Source: Pseudomonas sp. Choline-02u-1
Lineage (GTDB): Bacteria; Pseudomonadota; Gammaproteobacteria; Pseudomonadales; Pseudomonadaceae
DNA: 64,000 nt
Assembly (NCBI RefSeq): GCF_002836515.1
Contig: NZ_PJBC01000001.1
Coordinates: 124,001-188,000, forward strand
Direction of reading: 5' to 3'
Part shown: positions 36,237-45,197 of the stretch, in pieces
Layout of the letters: every line of letters starts with the position of its first letter
How positions within the stretch are numbered: position 1 is the first letter of the stretch
The notes under the pieces: generated by a model
The model's database searches: none
What the model was told of the DNA's origin: nothing
What the model saw: the letters and a program-made list of their open reading frames with translations, nothing else
Program-made: the position numbers and the translations under genes

Positions 36237-37532
36237 GTGAGCCCACTCGCCCGCAATTCCGTCCGCCCTTCACGTTTTGCCAGTTTCAAGCCGCGTTCGA
36301 CCCTCAGCCTGCTCGGCTGCAGCAGCCTCGCCCTGGCCTTGCCGATGAGCGCCGGTGCTGAAGGCTTTCTGGAAGACAGCAAAGCCACGCTGAACCTGCG
36401 CAACGCCTACTTCAATCGTAACTTCGTCAACCCGGCCAACCCGCAAGGCAAGGCTGAAGAGTGGACACAGAGCTTCATCCTCGACGCCAAATCCGGCTTC
36501 ACTCAAGGCACGGTCGGCTTCGGCCTGGACATCCTTGGCATGTACTCGCAGAAGCTCGATGGCGGTAAAGGCACCGGTGGCACGCAGTTGTTGCCGATCC
36601 ACGATGACGGCCGCCCGGCCGACAACTTCGGTCGACTCGGCGTGGCGCTGAAAGCCAAGGTGTCGAAGACCGAACTGAAAGTCGGCGAATGGATGCCGGT
36701 GTTGCCGATCCTGCGCTCCGACGATGGCCGCTCCCTGCCGCAGACCTTCCGCGGCGGCCAGATCACGTCCACCGAAATCAACGGCCTGACCGTTTACGGC
36801 GGCCAGTTCCGTGGCAACAGCCCGCGCAACGACGCGAGCATGGAAGACATGTCGATGAACGGCCGCGGTGCATTCACCTCCGATCGCTTCAACTTCGGCG
36901 GTGGCGAATACAGCTTCAACGAAAAACGCACCATGGTCGGTGTGTGGTACGCCGAGCTGACTGATATCTATCAGCAGCAGTATTTCAACCTCAGCCACAG
37001 CCAGCCGATGGGCGACTGGACTCTTGGCGCCAACCTCGGGTTCTTCACTGGCAAGGAAGACGGCAGCGCCCAGGCCGGCGACCTCGATAACAAGACCGCA
37101 TTTGCCCTGCTCTCGGCCAAATACGGTGGCAACACTTTCTACGTCGGCCTGCAGAAACTCACCGGCGATGATGCCTGGATGCGTGTTAACGGCACCAGCG
37201 GTGGCACCCTGGCCAACGACAGCTACAACGCCAGTTATGACAACGCCAAGGAGCGCTCCTGGCAGTTGCGTCACGACTACAACTTTGCCGCACTCGGGGT
37301 GCCTGGCCTGACCCTGATGAACCGCTACATCAGCGGTGATAACGTGCACACCGCCACCACCGATGACGGCAAGGAATGGGGCCGCGAATCGGAACTGGCC
37401 TACACAGTGCAGAGTGGGCCGCTGAAAAGCCTCAACGTGAAATGGCGTAATGCGACGATTCGCCGGGACTTCAGCACCAACGAATTTGACGAGAACCGGA
37501 TCTTCATCAGCTATCCGATTTCGCTGTTGTAA
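36237..37532 (+). CDS. OprD-family outer-membrane porin
   Basis: 431 residues from a GTG at 36237 with GGGAG eight bases upstream; an in-frame ATG at 36195 would lengthen the signal region. Signal peptide ends near MSAGAEG (about 42). The mature part starts FLEDSKATLNLRNAYFNRNF, the OprD N-terminal hallmark, and ends in an aromatic-rich strand. OprD porins admit carboxylates and basic amino acids; beside udh and a TRAP transporter, a uronate is the likely solute. Confidence 0.9.
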   Translation: MSPLARNSVRPSRFASFKPRSTLSLLGCSSLALALPMSAGAEGFLEDSKATLNLRNAYFNRNFVNPANPQGKAEEWTQSFILDAKSGFTQGTVGFGLDILGMYSQKLDGGKGTGGTQLLPIHDDGRPADNFGRLGVALKAKVSKTELKVGEWMPVLPILRSDDGRSLPQTFRGGQITSTEINGLTVYGGQFRGNSPRNDASMEDMSMNGRGAFTSDRFNFGGGEYSFNEKRTMVGVWYAELTDIYQQQYFNLSHSQPMGDWTLGANLGFFTGKEDGSAQAGDLDNKTAFALLSAKYGGNTFYVGLQKLTGDDAWMRVNGTSGGTLANDSYNASYDNAKERSWQLRHDYNFAALGVPGLTLMNRYISGDNVHTATTDDGKEWGRESELAYTVQSGPLKSLNVKWRNATIRRDFSTNEFDENRIFISYPISLL

Positions 37533-37557
37533 CGGGTCCGAAAATCGCGCATCTCCC

Positions 37558-37647
37558 TGTGGGAGCGGGCTTGCTCGCGAAAAGCGGCGTGTCAGTCATG
37601 AATGTGTTCACTGATACGCCGCATTCGCGAGCAAGCCCGCGCCCACA
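37558..37647. repeat. REP doublet
   Basis: TGTGGGAGCGGGCTTGCTCG and inverted GCGAGCAAGCCCGCGCCCACA, between the porin and udh genes. Confidence 0.88.
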
Positions 37648-37758
37648 GGAGAATCGCATTGCAGCGCAGTCGACGACGGAAATTGAATCACCCCTTCCGT
37701 CATCTACACCAAAAGTCGCGTTGACAAGATCCGGAAACCCTACCGATACTTCAGCGCA

Positions 37759-37768
37759 GTCATACGAC
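37759..37768. promoter_or_regulatory. Candidate operator before udh
   Basis: GTCATACGAC, reverse complement of GTCGTATGAC, 42 bases before the udh ATG. Shares the motif with the porin promoter at 36125 and 36190. The spaced form resembles FadR/GntR-type operators; the regulator is not in the window. Confidence 0.5.
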
Positions 37769-37809
37769 AACCTACAACAAACCTAATAACAATGTGTTCA
37801 GGTATTGCC

Positions 37810-38634
37810 ATGACGTCTACTTCTACCCCCCGCGCTCCTTTCAATCGCCTGCTGCTGACCGGTGCCGCCGGAGGCTTGGGCAAAGTCCTGCGCGAACGCC
37901 TGCGCCCTTACGCCAACGTGTTGCGCCTGTCCGACATTGCCGCACTCACCCCGGCCGTGGATGAACACGAGGAAGTCGTGCTCTGCGATCTCGCCGACAA
38001 GCAAGCCGTGCATCAACTGGTCGAAGGCGTCGATGCGATCCTGCACTTCGGCGGCGTTTCGGTGGAGCGTCCGTTTGAAGAAATTCTGGGCGCCAACATC
38101 AGCGGCGTCTTCCACATTTACGAGGCCGCACGCCGCCATGGCGTCAAGCGCGTGATCTTCGCCAGCTCCAACCACGTCATTGGTTTCTACAAGCAGGACG
38201 AGAAGCTCGACGCCACGTCTCCACGCCGCCCCGACGGTTACTACGGCTTGTCCAAGTCCTACGGCGAAGACATGGCCAGTTTCTACTTCGACCGCTACGG
38301 CATCGAAACTGTCAGCATCCGCATCGGCTCTTCGTTCCCCGAGCCGCAGAACCGCCGGATGATGCACACCTGGCTGAGTTTCGACGACCTCACGCAACTG
38401 CTCGAACGCTCGCTGTACACACCGAATGTCGGCCACACCGTGATCTATGGCATGTCAGCCAACAAAGACGTTTGGTGGGACAACCGCTACGCCAACCACC
38501 TCGGTTTCGAAGCCAAGGACACCTCCGAGGTGTTCCGCGACAAGGTCGAAGCGCAGCCGATGCCGGCCGACGATGATCCAGCGCGGATCTACCAGGGCGG
38601 CGCCTTTGTTGCAGCAGGGCCTTTTGGCGATTGA
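37810..38634 (+). CDS. udh: Uronate dehydrogenase
   Basis: 274 residues from the ATG at 37810. An SDR-type enzyme oxidising galacturonate or glucuronate to the aldaro-lactone with NAD+. Cofactor loop GAAGGLGK (18-25), a serine in FASSNHVIGFYK, and Tyr145-X3-Lys149 in YYGLSK. First gene of udh, lactonase and TRAP transporter, a complete uptake-to-aldarate unit. Confidence 0.9.
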   Translation: MTSTSTPRAPFNRLLLTGAAGGLGKVLRERLRPYANVLRLSDIAALTPAVDEHEEVVLCDLADKQAVHQLVEGVDAILHFGGVSVERPFEEILGANISGVFHIYEAARRHGVKRVIFASSNHVIGFYKQDEKLDATSPRRPDGYYGLSKSYGEDMASFYFDRYGIETVSIRIGSSFPEPQNRRMMHTWLSFDDLTQLLERSLYTPNVGHTVIYGMSANKDVWWDNRYANHLGFEAKDTSEVFRDKVEAQPMPADDDPARIYQGGAFVAAGPFGD

Positions 38635-38678
38635 CCGCTCGACTTGATCCCCCTCCAATAAAAACCATGGGAATGAGT

Positions 38679-39572
38679 ATGCAAGCCGAATTGATCGTCG
38701 ACGCCCGCAATGCGGTCGGTGAAAGCCCGGTCTGGGTGCCGCAGGAAAACGCGCTGTACTGGGTGGATATCCCCAACGGCGGACTGCAACGCTGGAGCGC
38801 CGACACCGGGCATGTTGCGTCGTGGAAAGCCCCGCAAATGCTCGCCTGCATCACGCCCCACCGCAGCGGTGGCTGGGTGGCCGGCATGGAAAGCGGCTTC
38901 TTTCGCCTGCACCCGCACAGTGATGGCAGCCTCGACAGCGAATTGCTTGCAACCGTCGAGCACAGTCGCCCCGACATGCGCCTCAACGATGGCCGCTGCG
39001 ACCGTCAGGGGCGTTTCTGGGCCGGCAGCATGGTGCTGAACATGGGCCTCAACGCGCCTGAAGGCCGGCTCTATCGCTACAGCGCTGGCCAGTCCGGCGT
39101 GATCGAAGCGCAACTCGACGGCTTCATCGTGCCCAACGGCCTCGGCTTCAGCCCTGACGGCAAAACCATGTACCTGTCGGATTCGCACCCCAACGTGCAA
39201 CTGATCTGGGCTTTCGATTACGACAGCGAAACCGGCACGCCATCGAATCGCCGAATCTTCGTGGACATGAATCATTTCCCCGGCCGCCCCGATGGCGCCG
39301 CCGTGGATGCCGAAGGTTGCTATTGGATCTGCGCCAACGACGCGGGACTGATCCACCGCTTCGCCCCGGACGGGAGCCTGGATTTTTCACTGCAAGTGCC
39401 GGTAAAGAAACCGACCATGTGTGCCTTCGGCGGCAGCGACATGAGCACCCTGTTCGTCGCCTCGATTCGTCCCGGCGACGACCATGATCCGCAATCCCTG
39501 GCCGGCGGCGTGTTCGCCCTGAAGCCTGGCGTCAAGGGCCTCGCCGAACCGCAATTCAACGATTTGCTTTAG
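38679..39572 (+). CDS. SMP-30/gluconolactonase family lactonase (aldarolactone hydrolase)
   Basis: 297 residues from the ATG at 38679 (GGGA upstream; ATGs at 38667 and 38673 also possible). Six-bladed beta-propeller with metal-ligand positions in GESPVW, LNDGRCDRQGRFW, FIVPNGLGFS and LSDSHPN. By position it should open the galactaro- or glucarolactone made by Udh. Lies 44 bases after udh. Confidence 0.87.
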   Translation: MQAELIVDARNAVGESPVWVPQENALYWVDIPNGGLQRWSADTGHVASWKAPQMLACITPHRSGGWVAGMESGFFRLHPHSDGSLDSELLATVEHSRPDMRLNDGRCDRQGRFWAGSMVLNMGLNAPEGRLYRYSAGQSGVIEAQLDGFIVPNGLGFSPDGKTMYLSDSHPNVQLIWAFDYDSETGTPSNRRIFVDMNHFPGRPDGAAVDAEGCYWICANDAGLIHRFAPDGSLDFSLQVPVKKPTMCAFGGSDMSTLFVASIRPGDDHDPQSLAGGVFALKPGVKGLAEPQFNDLL

Positions 39573-39632
39573 ACCCTCTGCTGCACCGCTGCGCCCTGAA
39601 CACAAAAATAACAAGACTGGAGACTCACCCCC

Positions 39633-40607
39633 ATGAACTTCAAACGCACCTTGCTCGCCGCTGCACTCCCGCTGATGTTCACCTTTGCTGGTGGCGCTCA
39701 GGCAGAAATGAAACTCAAATTTGCTGACATTCACCCCGCCGGTTATCCAACCGTAGTGGCCGAAAAATCCATGGGCGATACCCTGACCAAGGAAACCAAC
39801 GGCGAGCTGACGTTCCAATACTTCCCGGGCGGCGTGCTGGGTTCGGAAAAGGAAGTCATCGAGCAGATGCAGGTCGGTGCTGTCCAGTTGTCGCGCGTCA
39901 GCCTGGGGATCGTCGGCCCGGTGGTGCCGGACGTGAACGTGTTCAACATGCCGTTCATTTTCCGCGATCAGCAACACATGCGTAACGTCATCGATGGCCC
40001 GGTGGGCGACGAGATCCTCGATAAAATCACCAACTCCGAATTCGGCCTGGTGGCTCTTGCGTGGATGGACGGCGGCACGCGCAACATCTACACCAAAAAA
40101 CCAGTGCGCAAGCTCGAAGACCTCAAGGGCATGAAAATCCGTGTGCAGGGCAACCCGATGTTCATCGACATGATGAACGCCATGGGCGGTAACGGCATTG
40201 CCATGGACACTGGCGAGATCTTCAGCGCCCTGCAGACCGGCGTGATCGACGGCGCGGAAAACAACCCGCCGACCCTGCTCGAACACAACCACTTCCAGAA
40301 CGCCAAGTTCTACAGCCTGACCGGTCACCTGATCCTGCCAGAGCCGATCGTGATGTCGAAAATCACCTGGGAAAAACTCACCCCGGATCAGCAGACCCTG
40401 GTCAAGAAAGCCGCCAAGGCTGCCCAGGCTGAAGAACGCGTGTTGTGGGACAAGAAGTCCGCTGCCAGTGAAGAAAAGCTCAAGGCCGCCGGTGTCGAGT
40501 TCATCGAAGTCGACAAGAAACCCTTCTACGACGCCACCGCTCCAGTACGGGAAAAATACGGCGCGAAATACGCCGACCTGATCAAGAAAATCGAAGCCGT
40601 TCAGTAA
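39633..40607 (+). CDS. TRAP transporter solute-binding protein (DctP)
   Basis: 324 residues; signal peptide ends near GGAQA (about 24). DctP family pattern: LKFADIHPAGYPTVVAEK, then FNMPFIFRDQQHMRNV and the conserved carboxylate-binding arginine in MKIRVQGNPMF. Binds the acid, probably a uronate, in the periplasm and delivers it to DctQM. Confidence 0.93.
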   Translation: MNFKRTLLAAALPLMFTFAGGAQAEMKLKFADIHPAGYPTVVAEKSMGDTLTKETNGELTFQYFPGGVLGSEKEVIEQMQVGAVQLSRVSLGIVGPVVPDVNVFNMPFIFRDQQHMRNVIDGPVGDEILDKITNSEFGLVALAWMDGGTRNIYTKKPVRKLEDLKGMKIRVQGNPMFIDMMNAMGGNGIAMDTGEIFSALQTGVIDGAENNPPTLLEHNHFQNAKFYSLTGHLILPEPIVMSKITWEKLTPDQQTLVKKAAKAAQAEERVLWDKKSAASEEKLKAAGVEFIEVDKKPFYDATAPVREKYGAKYADLIKKIEAVQ

Positions 40608-40682
40608 CGCCCCCCGCTCGTACTTTTGAAAAAGGCCCGGCGCACCTGATGACTCAGGCGCGCCCGGTTACGGTGGAACCCG

Positions 40683-41210
40683 ATGAAGAATTTGCTGCTG
40701 CGTATCAACGACAAGATCTACATGACGTGCATCTGGGTCGCCGGCCTTTCCGTCCTGGCGATTTCCCTGATGATTCCCTGGGGCGTGTTCGCCCGCTACG
40801 TGCTCGGCACTGGCTCGAGCTGGCCTGAGCCCACGGCGATTCTGCTGATGATGGTGTTCACCTTCATCGGTGCTGCCGCCAGTTACCGCGCCGGTGCGCA
40901 CATGGCCGTGGCCATGCTCACCGACCGTATGCCAGCGCAGCTGAAATCCGCAGCGGCGATTTTCTCCCAACTGCTGATGGCGGCAATCTGCATCTTCATG
41001 ACCATTTGGGGCGCCAAGTTGTGCATGTCCACCTGGAACCAGTTCATGGCCGCCCTGCCCGATCTGCGGGTTGGCGTGACCTACCTGCCGATTCCGCTGG
41101 GCGGCTTGCTGACGCTGATTTTCGTCCTGGAAAAACTCCTGCTCGGTGACCAGAGCAAACGTCGGGTCGTGCAGTTCGACCTGGTTGAAGAAAGTGAAGG
41201 TGCCGTTTAA
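40683..41210 (+). CDS. TRAP transporter small membrane subunit (DctQ)
   Basis: 175 residues, four membrane segments (about 15-35, 48-66, 87-107, 130-150). WPEPTAILLMMVFTFIGAAASYR is the DctQ signature. Its stop overlaps the dctM start by one base (TAATG), a common translational coupling. Confidence 0.9.
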   Translation: MKNLLLRINDKIYMTCIWVAGLSVLAISLMIPWGVFARYVLGTGSSWPEPTAILLMMVFTFIGAAASYRAGAHMAVAMLTDRMPAQLKSAAAIFSQLLMAAICIFMTIWGAKLCMSTWNQFMAALPDLRVGVTYLPIPLGGLLTLIFVLEKLLLGDQSKRRVVQFDLVEESEGAV

Positions 41211-42490
41211 TGGACGCTCTGATTCTGCTGGGCAGTTTTATCGTGTTGATCCTGGTTGGCATGCCCGTCGCCTACGCGTTGGGCGCCGCCGCGCTGATCG
41301 GTGCATGGTGGATCGACATTCCATTCCAGGCGGTGATGATCCAGGTTGCCTCGGGGGTAAACAAATTCTCGCTGCTGGCCATTCCGTTCTTCGTACTGGC
41401 CGGTGCGATCATGGCCGAGGGCGGCATGTCCCGCCGTCTGGTGGCGTGTGCCGGGGTGCTGGTCGGTTTCGTGCGCGGTGGCCTGTCACTGGTCAACATT
41501 GTCGCGTCAACCTTCTTCGGTGCGATCTCCGGCTCTTCGGTGGCCGACACCGCTTCGGTGGGTTCAGTACTGATCCCGGAAATGGAACGCAAGGGCTACC
41601 CACGAGACTTCTCCACCGCCGTGACCGTCAGCGGTTCGGTGCAAGCCCTGCTGACGCCGCCAAGCCATAACTCGGTGCTCTACTCGCTGGCTGCCGGCGG
41701 TACGGTGTCGATTGCTTCGCTGTTCATGGCCGGCATTGTCCCGGGCTTGATGATGAGCGCGTGCCTGATGGTGCTGTGCCTGATCTTCGCGAAAAAGCGC
41801 AACTACCCCAAGGGCGAAGTGATCCCGATGCGCCAGGCGCTGAAAATCGTCGGTGAAGCGCTGTGGGGCATGATGGCCATGGTGATCATTCTTGGCGGCA
41901 TCCTCTCGGGGATTTTCACCGCCACTGAATCGGCAGCCATCGCGGTGCTGTGGTCGTTCTTCGTGACCATGTTCATTTATCGCGATTACAAATGGAGCGA
42001 GCTGCCCAAGCTGATGCACCGCACCGTGCGGACGATTTCCATCGTGATGATCCTGATCGGTTTCGCTGCCAGCTTCGGCTACGTCATGACCCTGATGCAG
42101 ATCCCGGCGAAGATCACCACGCTGTTTCTGACCCTGTCGGACAATCGTTACGTGATCCTGATGTGCATCAACGTCATGCTGCTGTTGCTGGGCACGGTGA
42201 TGGACATGGCGCCGCTGATCCTGATCCTTACACCGATCCTGATGCCGGTGATTCTGGGGATCGGAGTCGACCCGGTGCAGTTCGGCATGATCATGCTGGT
42301 CAATCTGGGGATCGGATTGATAACACCGCCGGTGGGAGCCGTGCTGTTCGTCGGTTCGGCGATCGGCAAAGTCAGCATCGAAAGCACCGTAAAAGCACTG
42401 CTGCCGTTCTACGCCGTGCTGTTCATGGTGCTGCTGCTCGTCACCTACGTGCCGGCCATTTCGCTGTGGCTGCCGCACCTGGTGTTGTAA
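41210..42490 (+). CDS. TRAP transporter large membrane subunit (DctM)
   Basis: 426 residues, about 12 membrane segments. Family blocks: AIPFFVLAGAIMAEGGMSRRL, STFFGAISGSSVADTASVGS and the TPPVGAVLFV loop. A sodium-driven high-affinity acid importer with DctP and DctQ. Last gene of the uronate unit, closed by the terminator at 42500. Confidence 0.93.
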   Translation: MDALILLGSFIVLILVGMPVAYALGAAALIGAWWIDIPFQAVMIQVASGVNKFSLLAIPFFVLAGAIMAEGGMSRRLVACAGVLVGFVRGGLSLVNIVASTFFGAISGSSVADTASVGSVLIPEMERKGYPRDFSTAVTVSGSVQALLTPPSHNSVLYSLAAGGTVSIASLFMAGIVPGLMMSACLMVLCLIFAKKRNYPKGEVIPMRQALKIVGEALWGMMAMVIILGGILSGIFTATESAAIAVLWSFFVTMFIYRDYKWSELPKLMHRTVRTISIVMILIGFAASFGYVMTLMQIPAKITTLFLTLSDNRYVILMCINVMLLLLGTVMDMAPLILILTPILMPVILGIGVDPVQFGMIMLVNLGIGLITPPVGAVLFVGSAIGKVSIESTVKALLPFYAVLFMVLLLVTYVPAISLWLPHLVL

Positions 42491-42499
42491 ACCGCTGAG

Positions 42500-42537
42500 A
42501 AGATCGCAGCCTCGTGCAAGGAGGCTGCGATCTTTTG
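42500..42537. terminator. Terminator between convergent dctM and TauE genes
   Basis: AAGATCGCAGCCTC pairs with GAGGCTGCGATCTT over GTGCAAG, followed by TTTTGC. Core identical to the arm of the palindrome at 20151-20233. Confidence 0.88.
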
Positions 42538-42541
42538 CTCT

Positions 42542-43342
42542 TCACGCCCGCAACAACATGTACCCTGCCACCACCAGACAGACACTGGCAAACCCCACCT
42601 GCAACGCCCGCGCCGGCACCTGCGCGCACAGCCTGCGGCCGATGATCATGCCGACGATGCTGGCGACAATGAAGGCTGCGCCCTGGTTGTCGATGCGCAC
42701 GCCCGCCTGAAACGAGCCGATCACGCCGATCGCTGAAATCAGACTGATCACCATCAAGGACGTGGCGACGATACCGCGCATTTGCACATCGGTCAGTTGC
42801 TTGAAGGCCGGGACGATCAGGAACCCGCCACCGACGCCGAGCAATCCCGAGACCACACCGGTAATCGCCCCCAGAGCAGCCAGCGTGGCGGTGCATTTGG
42901 TGGTCCAGTCGAAGCGTCCGGTCTGCTCGTTGAGCATGCAGTTCTTCTGGCCCCAACTGGCATGGCCGTGATCGCTCGGTCCCGCTTGCTGACGCTCTTT
43001 ACGCAACATTCGCCAGGCCACCAGGACCATCAGCAGGCTGAACAGGATCATCAGAACCTTCTCCGGCAACTGATGTGCAAAGTAGATCCCCAGCGGCGAA
43101 AACACCGCGCCCAATGCTGCGATCAATAACGCCGCACGGTAACGCACCAGACCACGTCGCAAACCGTCAATGGCCCCGATCGCCGCCGCGCTGCCGACCG
43201 CAAACAGGGCCACCGGCGCCGCTTGCGTCATCGTCCAGCCCAGCCCGAGCACCAGCGCCGGCACGGCGAGAATCCCGCCACCCGCGCCGGTCAGGCCGAG
43301 GACCAACCCCATCACTACGCCAAACAGACTTGCCAGCAACAT
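42542..43342 (-). CDS. TauE/SafE-family sulfite/sulfonate exporter
   Basis: 266 residues, about eight membrane segments. Begins LLASLFGVVMGLVLGLTGAGGGILAVP; the second half repeats SGLLGVGGGFLIVPA. The family exports sulfite or related anions. Nine bases after the SQR gene and facing a persulfide dioxygenase, so sulfite export at the end of sulfide oxidation is the likely job. Confidence 0.9.
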   Translation of the reverse strand: MLLASLFGVVMGLVLGLTGAGGGILAVPALVLGLGWTMTQAAPVALFAVGSAAAIGAIDGLRRGLVRYRAALLIAALGAVFSPLGIYFAHQLPEKVLMILFSLLMVLVAWRMLRKERQQAGPSDHGHASWGQKNCMLNEQTGRFDWTTKCTATLAALGAITGVVSGLLGVGGGFLIVPAFKQLTDVQMRGIVATSLMVISLISAIGVIGSFQAGVRIDNQGAAFIVASIVGMIIGRRLCAQVPARALQVGFASVCLVVAGYMLLRA

Positions 43343-43351
43343 AGGGTTTTC

Positions 43352-44596
43352 TCAGTCGACCTTGGACAGACGCGTCAGCCACTCGCGGCCCTTGAGCATG
43401 CCGTGCCAGTAGAACCATGGCAGCCATGTTGCTTTCAGCCACCACGCCGACCGCCGGGGTACGGTCGGATCCAGCGGGAAAGTCGGCAGCAGTTTGCCGC
43501 CATAGCCGAACTCGGCGAGGATCACCTTGCCCTTCTCCACCGTCAGCGGGCACGAGCCGTAGCCGTCGTACTTGAGTGGCAGCGGCTGTTTTTTGCGTGC
43601 GGCCAGAAGGTTTTGCGCAACGACGACAACCTGCTTGCGCACCGCGGCCGCGGTTTTCGCGTTGCTGGTGCCGCAGATATCGCCCAGGGCGAACACTTCG
43701 CGATAGCGCGGATGCTGCAGGCTGTGCGGATCGACCTCACACCACCCGCCGGCATCGGCCAGCGGGCTCTGCGCGATGAAGTCCGGCGACACCTGGGGTG
43801 GGACGACGTGGAGCAGATCAAAGGTTTTCGCTACGCGGCTGACGTTGTCATCGGCATCTTTGACTTCAAACCACGCGGTTTGCGCCGGGCCATCGACCTT
43901 GACGAGGTTTGAGTTGAACGCGAGTTGCGCGTTGTACTGTTCGATATATTTCATCAGCGGCGGCACGAAGGTCGGCACGCCAAACAGTGCGGCGCCGGCG
44001 AGATTGAATTCAACATTGATGTTGTGCAGCACCGCGCTTTTGCGCCAATGGTCGCAGGACAGGTACAGGGCTTTTTGCGGCGCGCCGGCGCATTTGATCG
44101 GCATCGCCGGCTGGGTGAACAGCGCCCGGCCGTCGCGCAGTTTCTGCACTTGATCCCAAGTGTATTGGGCGTGTTGATAGCTGTAGTTGGAAGTGACGCC
44201 GTGCTGACCGAGGCTTTCCTGCAACCCTTCGATTTTCTCCCAGGCCAGGCGCAGGCCGGGACAGACGATCAGGTTCTGATAGCTGACGGTGCGTTGATCA
44301 TCGAGGGTGAGCTGGCGGCTTTGCGGGTCGATGGCGCTGACGCTGGCCTGAATCCAGGTCGCCTGTCGCGGCATGACTTTGCTCATCGGTCTGACGGTGT
44401 CTTTCACATCGAAAGCGCCGCCGCCGACCAGCGTCCATGCCGGTTGGTAGTAGTGCTGTGAGCTCGGTTCGATCACGGTGATGTTGAGATGCGGGTCACG
44501 CTTGAGCAGGCTGGCGACTAGACCGATGCCGGCCGTCCCGCCGCCGATGACCACGATGTCTGCACTGATGGATGGGCCCCAGTGTTGATCGTTCAT
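43352..44596 (-). CDS. sqr: Type II sulfide:quinone oxidoreductase
   Basis: 414 residues from the ATG at 44596 (AGGAAC upstream). FAD-binding IVVIGGGTAGIG near the N-terminus; the SQOR-like catalytic region PIKCAGAPQKALYLSCDHW with two cysteines; and the C-terminal FAD loop ALGDICGTSNAKTAAAVRKQ. Oxidises H2S to bound sulfane sulfur, handing electrons to quinone. Followed by the TauE gene; separated from the BigR gene by a REP doublet. Confidence 0.91.
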   Translation of the reverse strand: MNDQHWGPSISADIVVIGGGTAGIGLVASLLKRDPHLNITVIEPSSQHYYQPAWTLVGGGAFDVKDTVRPMSKVMPRQATWIQASVSAIDPQSRQLTLDDQRTVSYQNLIVCPGLRLAWEKIEGLQESLGQHGVTSNYSYQHAQYTWDQVQKLRDGRALFTQPAMPIKCAGAPQKALYLSCDHWRKSAVLHNINVEFNLAGAALFGVPTFVPPLMKYIEQYNAQLAFNSNLVKVDGPAQTAWFEVKDADDNVSRVAKTFDLLHVVPPQVSPDFIAQSPLADAGGWCEVDPHSLQHPRYREVFALGDICGTSNAKTAAAVRKQVVVVAQNLLAARKKQPLPLKYDGYGSCPLTVEKGKVILAEFGYGGKLLPTFPLDPTVPRRSAWWLKATWLPWFYWHGMLKGREWLTRLSKVD

Positions 44597-44649
44597 TGCT
44601 TGTTCCTTTTGCTGCACGCAAGGGTTTCAGTCTTCACACCCCAAAGCAG

Positions 44650-44738
44650 TGTGGGAGCGGGCTCGCTCGCGAAGGCGGCGTGTCAGGCAATGAATGTTCG
44701 ACTGACACGCCGCTTTCGCGAGCAAGCCCGCTCCCACA
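44650..44738. repeat. REP doublet
   Basis: TGTGGGAGCGGGCTCGCTCG and inverted GCGAGCAAGCCCGCTCCCACA, inside the gap between the repressor gene and sqr. Confidence 0.9.
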
Positions 44739-44763
44739 ACTGAAAGGGTGTGATAGCTGGCAT

Positions 44764-45111
44764 TTATAGCTGTTCCCAGCTTTTGAGCACCGCTCCGCAA
44801 TAAAGCCCCGAGAGGGTCTTCATCACCTGGATCACTTCGTGACTGGCCAGGCCGTAGAAAATGTATTTGCCTTCCCGGCGAGTCGCGACCAGCCCTTCGT
44901 CGCGCAAGATACCCAGTTGCTGGGACAGCGTCGGCTGGCGTACGCCGGTCATCGTTTCCAGCTCGCCGACGTTGCGTTCGCCTTGAGTCAGTTGGCAGAG
45001 AATCAACAAGCGATCCTCATTGGCCAGCGCTTTGAGCAGCGCGCAGGCTTTGGACGCCGAGGCGCGTAGTTGGGCGACTTCACATTCGGTCAGACTGGAT
45101 TGCATTTGCAC
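44764..45111 (-). CDS. ArsR-family sulfide/persulfide-sensing repressor (BigR/SqrR type)
   Basis: 115 residues with a winged helix. Cys39 (RLLILCQLT) and Cys105 (LYCGAVL) stand in the places of the two redox cysteines that form the sensing disulfide or tetrasulfide in BigR and SqrR. Recognition helix VRQPTLSQQLGILRDEGL. No As-binding CxC. Controls the divergent dioxygenase and probably sqr-tauE. A palindrome inside its own promoter is the likely operator. Confidence 0.88.
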   Translation of the reverse strand: MQMQSSLTECEVAQLRASASKACALLKALANEDRLLILCQLTQGERNVGELETMTGVRQPTLSQQLGILRDEGLVATRREGKYIFYGLASHEVIQVMKTLSGLYCGAVLKSWEQL

Positions 45112-45139
45112 GAGGCCTTGAAGGTCACTTAAGCTGCGA

Positions 45140-45168
45140 ACATTATGTTTTTACATAAACTGTTGCAA
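45140..45168 (-). promoter_or_regulatory. Repressor promoter with perfect palindromic operator
   Basis: Minus strand -35 TTGCAA (45168-45163), 17-base spacer, -10 TAATGT (45145-45140). The palindrome TTATGT-TTTT-ACATAA (45143-45158) fills the spacer and -10. Rightward, TTTACA (45150-45155) could be the -35 of the dioxygenase promoter. One bound repressor would shut both directions. Confidence 0.78.
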
Positions 45169-45197
45169 CCCGAAATTCCCCAGCACAGGTTTCTGCC

